Positions 26,642 through 39,833 are shown, counted from the first letter of the stretch. The stretch: DNA of 64,000 bases from Sialis fuliginosa (GCA_961205875.1 OY540820.1:3906001-3970000), one strand, 5' to 3'. Notes: generated by a model from the letters alone, not told the origin. Translations and numbers: made by a program.

Positions 26642-27240
26642 AAGCGCTGTAACTCAAATACGACACATCGTAGAAGGGTGATATTTTATATTTTAGATTA
26701 ATTTTTGGCTGGGAAGAAAACGTCCTATTTTTGAAAACGATCTTTCAACCGGATACGGATGTTTACCTACGTCGATTTTTTAATTTTTCGAATTACTCTG
26801 AAACAGTGCAAAATAGAGAAAAATAGTCAAGTTAAAAAATGTAGGAAATATTTATATCTATAATTTATGTTCTATTCATTTTTTGTAAAAACTAATTTTT
26901 GAAAAAAAAAATTAATTATAATTCAAATGGTTCATAACAGAGAAAAAAATGTATGGGGAATAAATTATAGATAATAACATACTCGACATTTTTTATCTAA
27001 AACATTTTTTTCTTATTTCAAAAATAATTAAAAAATCCAAAAATTTACAAGAGTAAACATCCGTTTTCAGTTATTACGTTAAAAAAATTCACTTGTTATA
27101 TAAATATAAAATTATTCATTTTGTTCTTTCTTGTTAGTTTGTTAGAAATGTTTTAATAAACAAAGAATCAAGTATACAATTCACTGTTAGGTTAGGTTAG
27201 GTTAGGTATAAGAAAGTCCCGTGGTTCCCAAGGCAGATAT
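26455..27240 (+). mobile_element. Family F repeat, forward copy nested in a hAT element
   Basis: Matches 13912-14515 in reverse. Blocks include ATTTTGACCTTCCCTGAAT, a long (TCTG)n tract at about 26610-26642, and ATCTTTCAACCGGATACG. It ends near AAGAAAGTCCCGTGG. The edges are approximate. Confidence 0.7.
27186..27208 (+). repeat. Interstitial TTAGG array
   Basis: Four uninterrupted TTAGG units (GTTAGGTTAGGTTAGGTTAGG), the ancestral insect telomere motif. The array sits within the family F copy and is absent at the same point of the other copy. Confidence 0.85.
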
Positions 27241-27785
27241 TTTTAGTAATAAGTAGTACAGTGAATACAGTTTATATGATCAAAAAAAAAAAAGTAATTC
27301 AGTTTAAAATTACATTAATAATTTTTTTTTATTTCCCATATTTTACAGCCACCACTTGCCCCGGGGCCTGGTCATATCACTCCCCATCGCAAAAAGCTAT
27401 CTACGTCACTGTTAGAATTAGTTTGTGTACATAAATAGATACTTACCATTGTGGATCGATTATGTAAATTAAATAACTTTAATTTATTTCTCGGAAGTGA
27501 AAATATTTTACCCTTAACCTAATAAAGATAAACAGCTTGTTATTATATGTATAATTTCTTTATACATATGTAAAAATGCACTTTACAAAGGATTATTCAA
27601 CTGGAGTGAAGCAATGAATACTGGAAATCTGCAAATGTATAAATAAAAACAATTGAAACTGCTTTAATTAAACATTTCTATGCGTGAAATAAATTATATA
27701 TTTATTTTAAATTCCATAGTTGGCGAAAGTAATAACGTTGTTTTACCTGTTACACCAAAAAACAAAACTTCTTTTATTTTATATA

Positions 27786-28644
27786 CAGGGTGATTTACAA
27801 CTAGTGTAAAAAAAATTAACAGTAGATCGAAGATGTAATTTTAAGCAAAAAACTTTATGTGAACCTGTGTCGGGAAATTCTTCGTGAGGGAGCTATAGTT
27901 TTTTACACAAAATGAGTGCTTATTTAATATCTAGAGAACCCATCGTGGTACAGTTATGAAATTTGATACAGGGTTTGGTATTAATAAATGTTATCGATTT
28001 CCAGTATCGAATAATAATAATTTAGACCAGAATATGTGTATGGGGCCTGTGGGCCCGCCGATTTTTATCAAGTATTTTTTTGTTTTTGAATTTTTTCCTG
28101 AGTTGGGTACTTGTAGAAGATTATATGATATACAATACACAAAAATATACTTTGTTAATTTTTAATAAAATCAACCGTTTTCGAAAAATATCGAAACAAA
28201 GGAACTATTGCAGAATTTTTCTTAATACGGATGCAGTTTTGGAGGTACATTTATCTTATTTTTAATTAAAAACAAGAATATAAACTTATTTTGTGTAATT
28301 TGAAACATATAGTTTTCTACAAGTACCCAACTCAGGAAAAAATTAAAGAACAAAAACAATACTTGATAAAAATTGGGGGGCCCACTGGCCCCATACACCC
28401 CTGGTCTAAATTATTAATATTTGATACTGGAAATCGATAACACTTATTAATACCAAACCCTGTGTAAAATTTCATAACTTTACCACAATGGGTTCTCTAG
28501 ATATTAAATAAACACTCATTTTGGGCAAAAAACTGTAGCTCCCTCACGAAGAATTTCCGGACACCGGTTCACATAAAAATGTTTGCTTAAAATTACATCC
28601 TCGATCTACTGTTAATTTTTTTAGACTAGTTGTAAATCACCCTG
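27786..28644. mobile_element. Family B foldback element, copy 3 (complete)
   Basis: The ends are CAGGGTGATTTACAACTAGT and its reverse complement with one mismatch, flanked by TA. The arms run nearly to the centre at about 28215, so the whole 859 bp folds into one hairpin. Open frames inside are arm-derived. Confidence 0.85.
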
Positions 28645-28646
28645 TA

Positions 28647-30093
28647 GATAATATTTTATACAAAAAAATATATCAGGTATTATATAATAAGAACAAAATT
28701 AACATTTTGTTCCAGTTGATTTCATAATACTAATTTATTACTAGGTATCGATATATTAGAATGTGGAAAAGAAAATTCTCAATAAACAATTTTATGCAAA
28801 TAATGTTTAACACGATTCTTGTTAACAATAAGATTGTTTTCTAGTTAGTAAAATAAAATCATATGATGAATATTAACATCAGTAGGCTGTTATTATCTTC
28901 ATCTCATTTCATTATTACCGATGCAATTTCTGTCATTATTGTTTTCCTAGACTTGGCTCAATTCTTGCATATGTTGGCCTCTAATGTCATACATTGTAAT
29001 TATAATAAAATATAGAATTCCACTATATAGTAATATTTTGCATTGAAATAGGTACATGTATGTTCAAATAAATTATTCAGGACGATTGAAAGGTTGGACA
29101 ATTGAATTTACAAGGAAATGAAGAGCTTTTATATATTTACTTGTTATATTTAAAAGAAAGAATTTTTTTTTCCTCTCAGTTTTTAACGTATTTATTAAAT
29201 ATATTATTAATATAAATAAAAATCGTAGTTGATACCTATATTTTGGATATTTTCAAAAATAAATTATAATTAATGTTCAACGTTAATTAAGGATAAATAT
29301 CTACAAAAAATAATAGTTTCCTGAGCAAAAATAGAAACATAAAATCCAAAACGTTAGCAGTATAATAGTAACTTTATTTTTTATGAAAAATTAAATATTT
29401 TGCAAATTCTAAAATCTTACTAATTTTAAGTTTCAGGGATAGGTACTTTTTCTTATTAGTCAAATCAATATCTGGACGATACTATTTCAGAACATTCGTA
29501 CTCATTTTCTATATTGTTTTATCTATGTACGAAATTAATAACAAATATTTTTAGCGTTTTTACAATCAGTGTTTTGACGTTTTGGTTTTTTCCTCATCTT
29601 GCGGTCAGGAAATTGTATCATACTTATATTTAATTTACCCAGTAGGTACTGTTATCATTTTGCTAAATATATAAATTATATAAATATTGAATAGAGATAA
29701 TATTCAAATAGTACAAATAAGATAGATTAATATGAAATCAATCAATTTTATGTATCAATAGAAATTCTACTGGTTTTTACGCCAAGGTTACAGAAAAACT
29801 AATAATAAGACATTTTTTCAATCGTATTATTGATAGTAAACGTTTGAACAGTCTCATTTCAAAACTGAAAAATGTGTTTATACATATTTTGATTATTAAA
29901 CTAATATAGTAATGTTCCTCAACAAAAACTGACCATATAACGATTTTACATAAATTAATAATTTTGTTAGAAATTTAATTTTTGCTGCATAACAATAACT
30001 TTAAAAATCCTAGAAAATATATATTATTATTTTTATTTTTTTATAACATTTAATGCGTCCCGGTAACAAGTCTCTGAAAAATGCTGTATACGT
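28647..30093. other. AT-rich non-coding stretch
   Basis: Nothing recognised. Confidence 0.4.
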
Positions 30094-30094
30094 A

Positions 30095-30725
30095 TAGGGT
30101 GTCCCGTAAACATACCGACAAACTTTCAGGAGTTTTCGAAGACATTAAAACAATCGCTTTTTGTTAACTATCCGAAAATGTCATATTTATTTTCGAAAAA
30201 AAGTAAGAAATTTTTTTTGTAATATAGTTATTTGTTTTCACATAGGTATTTATTTGTTATTTTAATACTTAAATAGTTATAATACATTCTTTATAAATAT
30301 CACTAATATTTGGTACTTCGACTTCTTTTTTTCGAAAATAAATTTGACAAGTGACATATCGTTGTAAAGTAGAGTAAAAAAACACGTTCAAATATGCTAT
30401 TAATGCTATAGCCACTTAGTGGCCCATAAGAAAAACTAAAGTTATGGCTTGTAACTCGAAAACTAAAAGTGATATAAAAATTCTAAATACACCAATAAAT
30501 TTTACACAAAAAGTACTTTAAGAAACCGCAAACAAAAAGTACCTTTCTACTTTGACAAAAAATTTATAGCCATTTAAAGAATTTCTGAATTTTCAGATTT
30601 TTGGATATACCGTCTAAATCACATACAATTATTTATATTTTTTGAATTCATCTTATTTAACCGAATCTATATCTCTTACCGTTTAGCAAATCCCCATGCA
30701 TTCCACGCTTATCTTGGACACCCTG
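30095..30725. mobile_element. Inverted-repeat element P with GGGTGTCC ends
   Basis: The left end is TAGGGTGTCCCGTAAAC and the right end is TTGGACACCCTGTA. An internal inverted pair around AATTTATTTTCGAAAAAAAG lies at about 30180 and 30330. TA flanks fit the CAGGGTG-ended group (B, C, H). Confidence 0.6.
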
Positions 30726-31350
30726 TATAGGATAACTTATATGAATTATTTGATTTAAAAATTGTAAGAACTTTAATTCTGGATGCGATCTCATATAAAC
30801 TTATTATTTCTAAATACCCTCAACATTTCTTAGAATCAAATATCAGTTTATTTCAAATAAAATAATAATAAAGTATTCATTTATTAAACAAATTATTAAA
30901 AAAATGTTTCTCAATCACCCTAATTAAATTAAATCATTAAAATTAGGAATATCAAATAATATTTAGAAAACAATGGATAAGTAGGTACTTTCATTGCGGT
31001 CAAAAAATGCGTAGTTTCATCGGAAGTACAAAACAAAAAATAAATAAGTATTAATCATTATCCTTATTTGAATACAATTGCATTTTTATATATAAGTACA
31101 ATAGAAGTTCTTCGAACCTCTTAACGATTTGGATTTTTACTGACAAAAGCAAAATGCAAAGATTAACGAAAGCTTACACGTATACGAAAAAAAGAATTTC
31201 CAAAATTGTATGACTCCAAAATGAATAGTAAGTCACACACTCAAAACGTGATTGGAAATTTAAAATAAATGTTTCGTATTCAGATTGCTTTATCGGATCA
31301 AATATGACTTGAATATAGGTTGGTAAAATTAAAGCAAGAAGACATAATCA

Positions 31351-31898
31351 AGAAGCACCAGTCTTGTCAAGGACCCCAGTAATGGTAAATTTTTAATTAA
31401 ATGTATACTGAATTAGAAATATGTTTTGATATTTGATTACTACCATTTCTGAATATTAATCTATATACATATTTAACTGTCTTACAGCGTGATTTGATGA
31501 CAATCGGTCAATAGGTGTCAAAATGGTGGACATTTAAACTAATTATTAGTATAATTTATTTATTAATTATTATATTATCATAGCAACTGCTTTACATTGT
31601 TTCAAATTTGACGATTCTTTCTTTTATATCTTTTGTGTCGTAGTAGATACTTATAATTTTGTAATCATTAGCAAGTGAACATCACTTCGTACTCATTACT
31701 GGTCTAACCTTTGCCATTACTGGAGAAAAAATATTAACAAAATAAAACGCTATAATTTAAAAAACAAACTATATTTGCGGACTTTGGTAATTAAATTGAT
31801 TAAATATGTTAAAAATGTTACTTTACAAAAAACAAGCTCATTAATCCAAAAAAAAACGAAAACTTGCTCTTATAGCGACCATAACTGGTGCCTTTACC
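31351..31898. mobile_element. Family A MITE, copy 5
   Basis: The left end is degenerate (AGAAGCACCAGTCTTG). The right end, CTGGTGCCTTTACCT, is followed by TA. The interior matches copies 3 and 7. Confidence 0.7.
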
Positions 31899-31904
31899 TT
31901 ATTT

Positions 31905-33735
31905 ATTTGAAAGAATAGTTTCTTATTTTACAAGGTGATAAAAATAATTTCACGTATTTTTTACAAACCATGTTTACGTTTAAAGTAATTGATTATGGAT
32001 ACTTTTACACTTAGTTTTATACTTTGATTTTTATTAATTACCTTCTTAATAACTCTCATAATAAATTTGGATTCATTTCTCGAAATTGTTATTTTACTTC
32101 TGAAAATTTCAAAATAATTAAGTAGTAATGATAGTAAGTACAAACATAAATAAAATGAAAACGTTGATAGAATTAATAATATTGTTTAACTATACACCTT
32201 GTGAATTAATAGGTTAAATTTCCCCATATCATATTATCAGAAAATATAATCTTATATTAAATTACAATTACTATTACCTAACAATCAACAGTTCTTAAAA
32301 TACAAGCATGAATTCTATTTACTTTGATTCACAAAACTTTAAAGATTGTATTATTTGTTGAATTGTGTCAAAATGATTTTTTTATAATTAATCAGCAGAA
32401 TTTGGTAATTTATTTCTATTAGTTGACACAGATACAGTTTTAGATAATTCTGATATTTGTTATTTTAACAAATATAATGACGCAGTATAGTTTATCTAAT
32501 TTTCATCAAAAAAATAAATATCATAATAATTAAAAATTTACTGCTCTAATTATTTTCAACCAATAACAGTATTTGCATATTAAATCATATACAAACCACA
32601 AAATAAGATAAGAAATATACCTTAATCACAAATAGTTTTACGTTTTAGAATATGTATGTACCTAAGTATACCGAGTAAATAAATGTTTTGCGACATAACG
32701 TTCTCTGGAAAATGACTCACTCAGTTACCTATATCTAAATCAATCCGATTTTTGTGGATTTTTTAGTGGAAAACTTTCCAGAAAATCAAAGAAAATCATA
32801 CAATTTTTAATATTGTTGCCAATGAATTGAAAAAGATTTTCGTATCTATTCTATGAATATAAAACATAATTTGGCCGAAGGTTTTGCCGAAGCTGGTTTA
32901 GCCTCCCCGCTTGGAAAAGACAATTCAAAATTTTGAGAGCAGGAGAACAAAAAGCAAAAAAAAACTGTTTAAATTTATTTTAAAAGGTAATTTGAAAATA
33001 ATTGGTAAAAAATGAAAAAAAACATTGTAAAAAGATGGAAAAAATTCCTACAATCAAAGGCAACAGAAAAAAGAAATTCGGCTTCGGTCAAAAACTGACT
33101 TTCGATCGATCACTAATAATTTGTCTCGACTGACTGATAAGTAGGCTTAATAGTTTTTCCTGGCTTCTGGAAAGCATGAACATTTGGACAAATCAATTTG
33201 ACTAATTTTTTTTTTTTACAACCCATCAAATAAAATACATAAAAGAACACTAGAGTAGTAATACTAGTAAAATTACTAGAATGTGAATATTGAAATTGTT
33301 TTTGAGCTTATAAAATCCAAACAGTAGCAAACTAATCATTTTAGTCAAATTAAATCGATTATTGTATTTACTTGAAGACGTCAGCATAGTAAAAGATAGA
33401 ATCTGCTTTTTAGAGTGACTGAAGTTATTTAGGCTCAAAAGTTATTTAGAGTCAAAATATTTAAAAAAAATAAAATTAAAATATTAATTCATTACACTAC
33501 TATTTTTTATATACTTTATCTAAAGGGCAGTTTAGCAATAAATCTCTTATTGAATTGATTTGAAATTTGAATACTCAATACTAAATAAAATTTAAAAAAA
33601 AGACATTTTACCAAAATTTCTGAAGCTTTTTATCTAGGTTGTATAAATAAAATTATTTTAGTTAGGTTGTATAAAATAAAAACCGTTAAAATAAGACAAT
33701 TAACCAACTTATTTTCTTGTATACCAACTGAAATA
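31905..33735. other. AT-rich stretch, possible small element
   Basis: Mostly nothing is seen. At 32873-33090 the text TTGGCCGAAGGTTTTGCCG faces an inverted AATTCGGCTTCGGTCAAAA, so a degraded inverted-repeat element is possible. Confidence 0.35.
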
Positions 33736-33740
33736 TAAAA

Positions 33741-33985
33741 TCTATATCTACATATATATATACTATATATTATAAAACGCAACGTCTCTGTCTATCTGTC
33801 TGTCCGTTCGGGCGTTTATCACTCAAGAATCACTTATCCGATTTAAGTGTTTTTTTTAATTCATAGATATGTTCTTTGGTCAGGTTTTGGTATATATTTT
33901 GATAGGTTAGGCAACATAAAGAATAAGCTGTGACGATAATAGGAAAAATTATTAACACCGTGCAAAATCGGGCCGAGTCCGCTAG
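33741..33985 (+). mobile_element. Non-autonomous Helitron-like element
   Basis: It starts with TC after an A and ends in CTAG before a T, the Helitron insertion pattern. The 3' end is GGGCCGAGTCCGCTAG, and the stem CGGGC/GTCCG abuts the CTAG. An AACGTCTCTGTC block and TCTG tract follow the start, as in other insect Helitron derivatives that I recall. It is 245 bp with no Rep/helicase. Confidence 0.6.
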
Positions 33986-33989
33986 TCTT

Positions 33990-35690
33990 TAATAAAACAC
34001 ATAATAAATAATATTTATACCACATAATATAAAAAATATTTATCAATAACCACAACTGATATTTAATAATTAGAAGATATCATAATTGAAATATTTGGTA
34101 TGACATATGTTTTTTTTTAATAATATTGCACAAATCGTCTGGATATCAAAAACCAATAGCGGTAAGAAAATCGTAGAAAGTTTTGTAACAAATTAATAAT
34201 TTAAGCATGATACATGTTTTCGTTGTGATAATAACAATGACTTCATTTTATATAATTTTTAATTGAATCCTTATTAAAACACAAAATTACTTGCAAAATT
34301 TGTTATTTCCGCGATAATTTCTGAAAAATGTATTTATATTCCATGCGTCCTGAAAAAAATTAATGTATTTATTTTAATTTTTTACAACAGCATATCATGG
34401 AGATTTAAATTTCTTACAAAAAAGATCCCAAGTGTTCAATTCATTGATCGAGTATTTTTTGAAGATATGTATGTTCGTTTAAAAATTATCATAAAAAGTA
34501 AAATCCAATTTTTATGATTATTAAAAAAAACATATCTGATTTATTGGATTTATGAATTAATTCTCTATAAAATATTGCTCTGAGAAGTTTTCAAAAAAAA
34601 AATTTTTTTTCTTCGAGATATTCACGCGTAAGTAAAAAAGTAATTTTTCCCATGTTAATCAAATGGGAAAAAGACTCGGTTTGCGTCATTCACATATTTG
34701 ATCTACGAGTCTGAAATTTTGGGACAATTAACTTTTGATCCAAAACTAAGACATAGACCAATGGTACCGAAAAAATAAAAATAAAATAAATAAATAAAAC
34801 ACCCTAATATATATGTGTGTTTTACACCAAACTGGAAAAACTGTTTTTAGAACAAATCTTGTTGAAAACTTTTTTTTTTAAAACAACGTGTTTCTATTTT
34901 ATCAATTTGATATAAAACAGACATGTAAAGTAACATATATACAATGTTTTGAAGATAATTACATAGTAATTCATTTACATTATTAACAAATTCATGATTT
35001 TTATTTTTATTTTTAGAGTATTAAAGTTTTTATTTATTTTTTATAAATCAATAATATTTACTTGTTTACATCAATATGTTTTTATTAAAAATATTTTTAA
35101 CCATTAACATAAAAATATGTAAATATGATAAAATTTCACGTTTTTCACATACTAAAAAAAGTTACCATTTGAGAATTGAAAACAAGAACCTTGAAATCAA
35201 ATTTCAAAATGGAAAAAATACAAATGAATTCGTTGATTCTTCAGATCATTTAAATCTAATAAATATTTATGTTTAAACAAAGAAATTAATTTTACTTAAG
35301 AATTCAAATACTGATCCACAAAAATGTAAAAACCCTAGGTACTCTAAAAACTAATGCTGTCACAAAAATACTGTACAATGGTCAATTCTTGGTAAATGCT
35401 CCAAAAAGTACAGATCAAGCGAATAAAATATTTTTTAAATTATATGCAGTACAATAATTTAACATTAATTGACAAGTATTGGGAGGCACCCAAAAAAACC
35501 TTATATTTTGATTATCTTTTCTTTCGACTGAAAAAATGTTGAGAAAACATAATAAAATAGGTATTTATCAGGACAAAAAACTATTATATACTCGTAGACA
35601 GGAGTGTAGATATTATTAAGCAAAATGATGTATTAGACTTACTTAAAAACGTCCGTTGAAGATTAATTTATTTTTAAATATTTTTTTATA
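33990..35690. other. AT-rich non-coding stretch
   Basis: Nothing recognised. Confidence 0.4.
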
Positions 35691-35692
35691 AA

Positions 35693-35835
35693 TTTAAGAA
35701 GAAAAAAATAATTACAGAAGATACGTATCAAATATGCATTTTTATAATTTTAAAGAAAGGTGAGTCAAACTAATTCAAGATTTTTAGCATTTCAACAAAA
35801 AGATTGTAGATTTTGAGTACAATTGAAATTAATTT
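35693..35835 (+). repeat. Direct repeat S, copy 1
   Basis: About 140 bp (for example ATTACAGAAGATACGTATC and CATTTCAACAAAAAGATT) recur at 36240-36378 at roughly 85-90% identity by eye. Non-coding. Confidence 0.7.
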
Positions 35836-36239
35836 TATATAATGTAATATTTTGAAATATTAATTTAAAGTAACAAAATGTACTTTTTTCTTTCCGAAAA
35901 TTATAATTTAAATCTAGAATTTCAAATATTAATGTATACAATTAATACAAATTAACATATTATTAATACAAGTTAATGTAATATAATTTGGAAATATTGA
36001 TTTATAGTAGAGAATGTAGTTTTTTAGACATTTTTCTATTTCTAAATATTAAATGTACGCCACAAGCTTTTTAGTCATATGAATTCTGAAATACTTTGTG
36101 ATAACTGGAAAATACTGTGATAGTTTGAAAATTTATTTTTTACTTTTTAGTGCAAATGTATATATTATTATACTACATACATATTTTATTTAAAAGCTTG
36201 TTTAAAAAAAAACAAAATTCTAATTTTTATTTTATAAAT

Positions 36240-36378
36240 TTGAAATTAGAAAAAAATAATTACAGAAGATACATATCAAATATTCATTTTTATAATTTTC
36301 AAGAAATGTGAATCAAACTAATTTAAAATTTTTGGCATTTCAACAAAAAGATTTTAGGTTTTGAATACAATTTAAAAA
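36240..36378 (+). repeat. Direct repeat S, copy 2
   Basis: Second copy of 35693-35835, separated by about 400 bp of AT-rich DNA. The origin could be a local duplication or an unrecognised element. Confidence 0.7.
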
Positions 36379-36379
36379 A

Positions 36380-37550
36380 ATATTATTTTTTTCAAAAGTA
36401 GTCACCATTATATTATTATTATTATTAACATCTACAAAAACACTCTATGAATAAATTAAAATAATAAAATATTATAAATAAAAAAAAATTAAGAAGGGTG
36501 AGGGGGTATTTTAGTATCAAATTGAGACTCAATCTTCGCAATAAAGAATTATTTTTACAATTGAATCGTTTTTTCCGCACAAATTTTTTTTCGTCGGTTA
36601 ACTATTTTATTTATTTTTTGTCATACATCGTGAAATATATTTTCTGTCATGCATATAATTTTGAATACTCATTAATAAAGAATTCTTTATATATGTAGAT
36701 ACAAATTAAAACAATAAAAATAATCATTAACAGTTAAAGAATCCAATATTATAATTATATGCAAATATATGTGCTGTGTTGTGGTGGCGATTTAGACAAA
36801 CCGAGTAGATCAGAGGACGGAATTACCAATACCTAAGGTCAACGTCATGGGAAAAATATATGATATAGTGTCGTTCTGATAGTTATTGGTTTAAGCTGTG
36901 AATATTAAGTGGTGATCTGATTGTAGTAATCTCCTACGTACTTAATCAATGTTTGAGAATATTGATTTTCAAAGGAATTCAAATAGTAGGAAAATACTTG
37001 TAGGTAATATTAAGATTTAAAGTTTCTTCATGATTAATTGTACTTACCTTGACAGTATATTTTGAGAAATAAAAAACTCTAGTTTTAAACTACCTACACT
37101 AATGACGTAATCAAAGTTTTTCGGGGGATGTGTATTAATTATGGCTGCACACGAGATGATATGACACACCCAATTAGATAAGTCTCGTCTCGATCTCGAA
37201 ATTTACAATTGACAGTCTCGTTTCGATCTTGTCTTATAAAACTAGGGGTGTACCGGAACTGAATTTTTCAATTCCGGCCGAAACCGGAATTCACAAAAAA
37301 TTATGTTTTTATTAATAATAAAAATAAAATAATTAAAATAATATATGCATCCTTTATATTGTTATTATTGATGTTTCCACAGACTGGTATATATGTTAAA
37401 TCAACTTTCCGGTATGTACTGTGTTTATTTATTTCTATTTCTGGACAACGTTTCGGACTGTTATTACGGTCCATCATCATGTACCAAAAAATATAATGTA
37501 AATACAAAAAATAATAATAATTCTGTGAATATATTGTTTATATACATACA
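36380..37550. other. AT-rich stretch with element fragments
   Basis: At 37150-37240 an AGTCTCGTCTCGATCTCG-type text resembles 61010-61160, suggesting a degraded shared element. At 37243-37300 AGGGGTGTACCGGAACTG and CCGGCCGAAACCGGAA look like a hAT-type terminus. No gene was seen. Confidence 0.4.
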
Positions 37551-38156
37551 GTTCACGATGAAAGGAACAAATTCGTTTAAAATTCAGGTAATTATTTTGT
37601 GCAAAAACGCTCGGACCCGTCGATTAGTATTTTTAGTTGCGGATTTTTTGACATAAGAAAATTGTATACAGGGTGTCTCAGGAAAAACATATGCAGTCAT
37701 CATTGATTTTTTTAAATAGAACATCCTATATATTATACCATTTTTGAGTTTTGTGATAAATTCTGAACACTTTTAGTACAACATATCATATCTCTAAAAT
37801 CAGTGGTTTTCGGAATAATGACGTTTGAAAATTGACATTTTGAAATACAAGTCAAATAAAATGTTTAAATCGAAAAATACACCTTGAACATTTTTTTAAT
37901 CATGGTATTGCAAAAAAAAGAAAAAAAGAAGAAAAAAAAGAAAAAAAGAAAAAAAAAAGTTCAATGTTTTTCTTTTTGCCATACCAGAATGTTTTTGTTG
38001 GCTTTTAAAAAAATGTTCAAGGTGTATTTTTTACATATACAATTTTCTTATGTCAAAAAATCCGCAACTAAAAATACTAATCGACGGGTCCGAACGTTTT
38101 TCCACAAAATAATTACCTGAATTTTAAACGAATTTGTTTCTTTCATCGTGAACGCG
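37551..38156. mobile_element. Foldback element T with purine-rich core
   Basis: The left arm from TTCACGATGAAAGGAACAAA to GACATAAGAAAATTGTAT is repeated inverted at 38040-38150. Inside, ACACCTTGAACATTTTTTTAA and its reverse flank an 80-bp A/G-only tract (about 37906-37958). A CAGGGTGTCTC terminus sits at 37674. Confidence 0.75.
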
Positions 38157-38159
38157 TAT

Positions 38160-38578
38160 ATTTAAAAAATATTGTCTCATGATTCATTCTATTAGAAAGT
38201 ACCTACAGGTGTCTGTACTGTAACTATCCATGTTTGGAATTACAGATCTCTGTAATGTAGGTAATGTATGTTTATAAATACAGATACCTGTTATTATTTA
38301 ATAATTTATGTACGTACACATCATCATGAATTTCAAAGTTGTAACTTTTTTAATTTACAATTAGTTTTGGCCGTTTTGGCAGTAGTATTACTATCATAGA
38401 ATTAAAATTTATAGCATAATGAACGTTTTCCCAAAAGGATTTTGCTTTTAAATCAAAATTTACAAAAAATATCTCATTTTTTAATATGCATAAGTTTTTA
38501 TCACATCAAAGTTAATTTTTATAATGCTTATAAATTGTTTAAAAATTATAAAAGGTAGTGGCACCAATTTTGTCAGAG
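38160..38578. other. AT-rich non-coding stretch
   Basis: Nothing recognised. Confidence 0.4.
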
Positions 38579-38581
38579 CTT

Positions 38582-39267
38582 CCCGGGAAAAAATTTCAGA
38601 TCTGAAGTGATCTCGGTTGATCTTTATTTTGGAACAAATCAGATCTTTGAAAAATAAATTTTTGTCTACCTTAAATAACAAATTAATACACATATACTAT
38701 ATAGAAACCTTGTTTATAATTTAATCAATTAAAAAAAAATTGTACAGAAACGTATTGAATGATATTTGAGGCCCGTGTATTAAATTAATAAATAAATTCA
38801 CAACTCACACCCTGTCACAGATGAAGGGTTGTAATTGGTCTCATTCGATCCAGCGGGAAAAATACTTCGGGATACTAGGTGAATTTTTCTCTGTTTCGCT
38901 ACTTATGGTATTCATTATAGAAAATCGTAAATATCTCGACTCCTGTGCTAGATAGAGGGTTGTTTTGCTCCCCACACCCCTCGTATTTTTCCCGCTGGAT
39001 CGAATGAGACCAATTACAACCCTTCATCTGTGACAGGGGGTGAGTTGTGAATTTATTAATTAATTTAATACACGGGCCTCAAATATCATTCAATACGTTT
39101 CTGTACAATTTTTTTAATTGATGAAATTATAAACAAGGTTTCTTTATAGGTAGTATATGTGTATTTGTTATTTAAGGTAGACAAAAGTTTATTTATTTAC
39201 AAAGATCTGATTAGTTCCAAAATGAAGATCAACCGAGATCACTTCAGATCTGAACTTTTTTCCCGGG
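38582..39267. mobile_element. Palindromic element O, copy 1
   Basis: The ends CCCGGGAAAAAATTTCAGAT and the inverse bracket arms of about 290 bp each (blocks GAAGTGATCTCGGTTGATCT and TGAGGCCCGTGTATTAAA). The unique centre contains ATCGTAAATATCTCGACTCC. It is the same element as 50995-51681 in the opposite orientation. Confidence 0.85.
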
Positions 39268-39423
39268 TTGTTTTGATCTATAGTCTACCTCCATACTACT
39301 CTATAATAACTGAAGTTTATTATGTGTATTGTAAGTATTCAATATTCATTTAGCAAATGGACAAAAATCCCATATTTAGCGACATAGAACATTAGAAGTA
39401 TAAGTCATAGAAACTTAATCTTA

Positions 39424-39548
39424 ATGCCGTGTTTAGACCAAAGAAAACAAAACAGCAAAACGGTGTTTGAAAAATGCATAGGGTTTATTGCACTTTTGTC
39501 AAAAAGGCACGATGTTGATGTTTGGTTTTTTCGGTGTAAACACGGCAT
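39424..39548. mobile_element. Family D short MITE, copy 1
   Basis: The ends ATGCCGTGTTTAGACCAAAG and the inverse bracket 125 bp. The inner text reads AAAACAAAACAGCAAAACGG, and its reverse lies near the other end. Confidence 0.8.
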
Positions 39549-39827
39549 AAGATGTTGTTTTCAGCTCTTATTACAAACTACAAAAAAATCAAGATAAAAT
39601 AAATAAGAATATATATTTTAAAATATATAATTTAAAAATACATCTACTCGTGTTAGCACATAATTTATACAAACAAAACAGTTATATTTTCTATTGGAAA
39701 ATCGGAAAAACTGTGGTTTCTTAGTCACTAAAACAAAAAATATACACCTTAACAAGAAGTCCTCATCAGGAGCCTTATTATTATTATATTTTCATTATAA
39801 AGCACATATAAATATCTGAACTATGTA

Positions 39828-39833
39828 TTTAAT
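39828..39833 (-). terminator. Candidate poly(A) signal of the DHRSX-like gene
   Basis: The minus strand reads ATTAAA about 92 nt after the stop codon. ATTAAA is the commonest variant of AATAAA, and no canonical AATAAA was seen closer. In DNA this AT-rich a chance match is quite possible. Confidence 0.35.

Larger units (their letters stand above)
26289..27411. mobile_element. hAT-type element, family K, copy 2, carrying a family F insert
   Basis: The ends are CAGTGGCGTAGATAG and CTATCTACGTCACTG with a perfect 8-bp duplication TTAGAATT (26281-26288 and 27412-27419). Most of its length is taken up by the family F repeat. No transposase remains. Confidence 0.9.

Noticed and set aside
26507-26701. 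Plus-strand frame with repeated Ser-Val-Cys-Leu
   Set aside because: Translation of the TCTG microsatellite in family F. The same frame exists in reverse at 14315-14497.
37393-38120. Two plus-strand frames of 87 and 78 codons
   Set aside because: They lie in the arms and purine core of foldback element T. The second is largely a lysine run from A-rich DNA.
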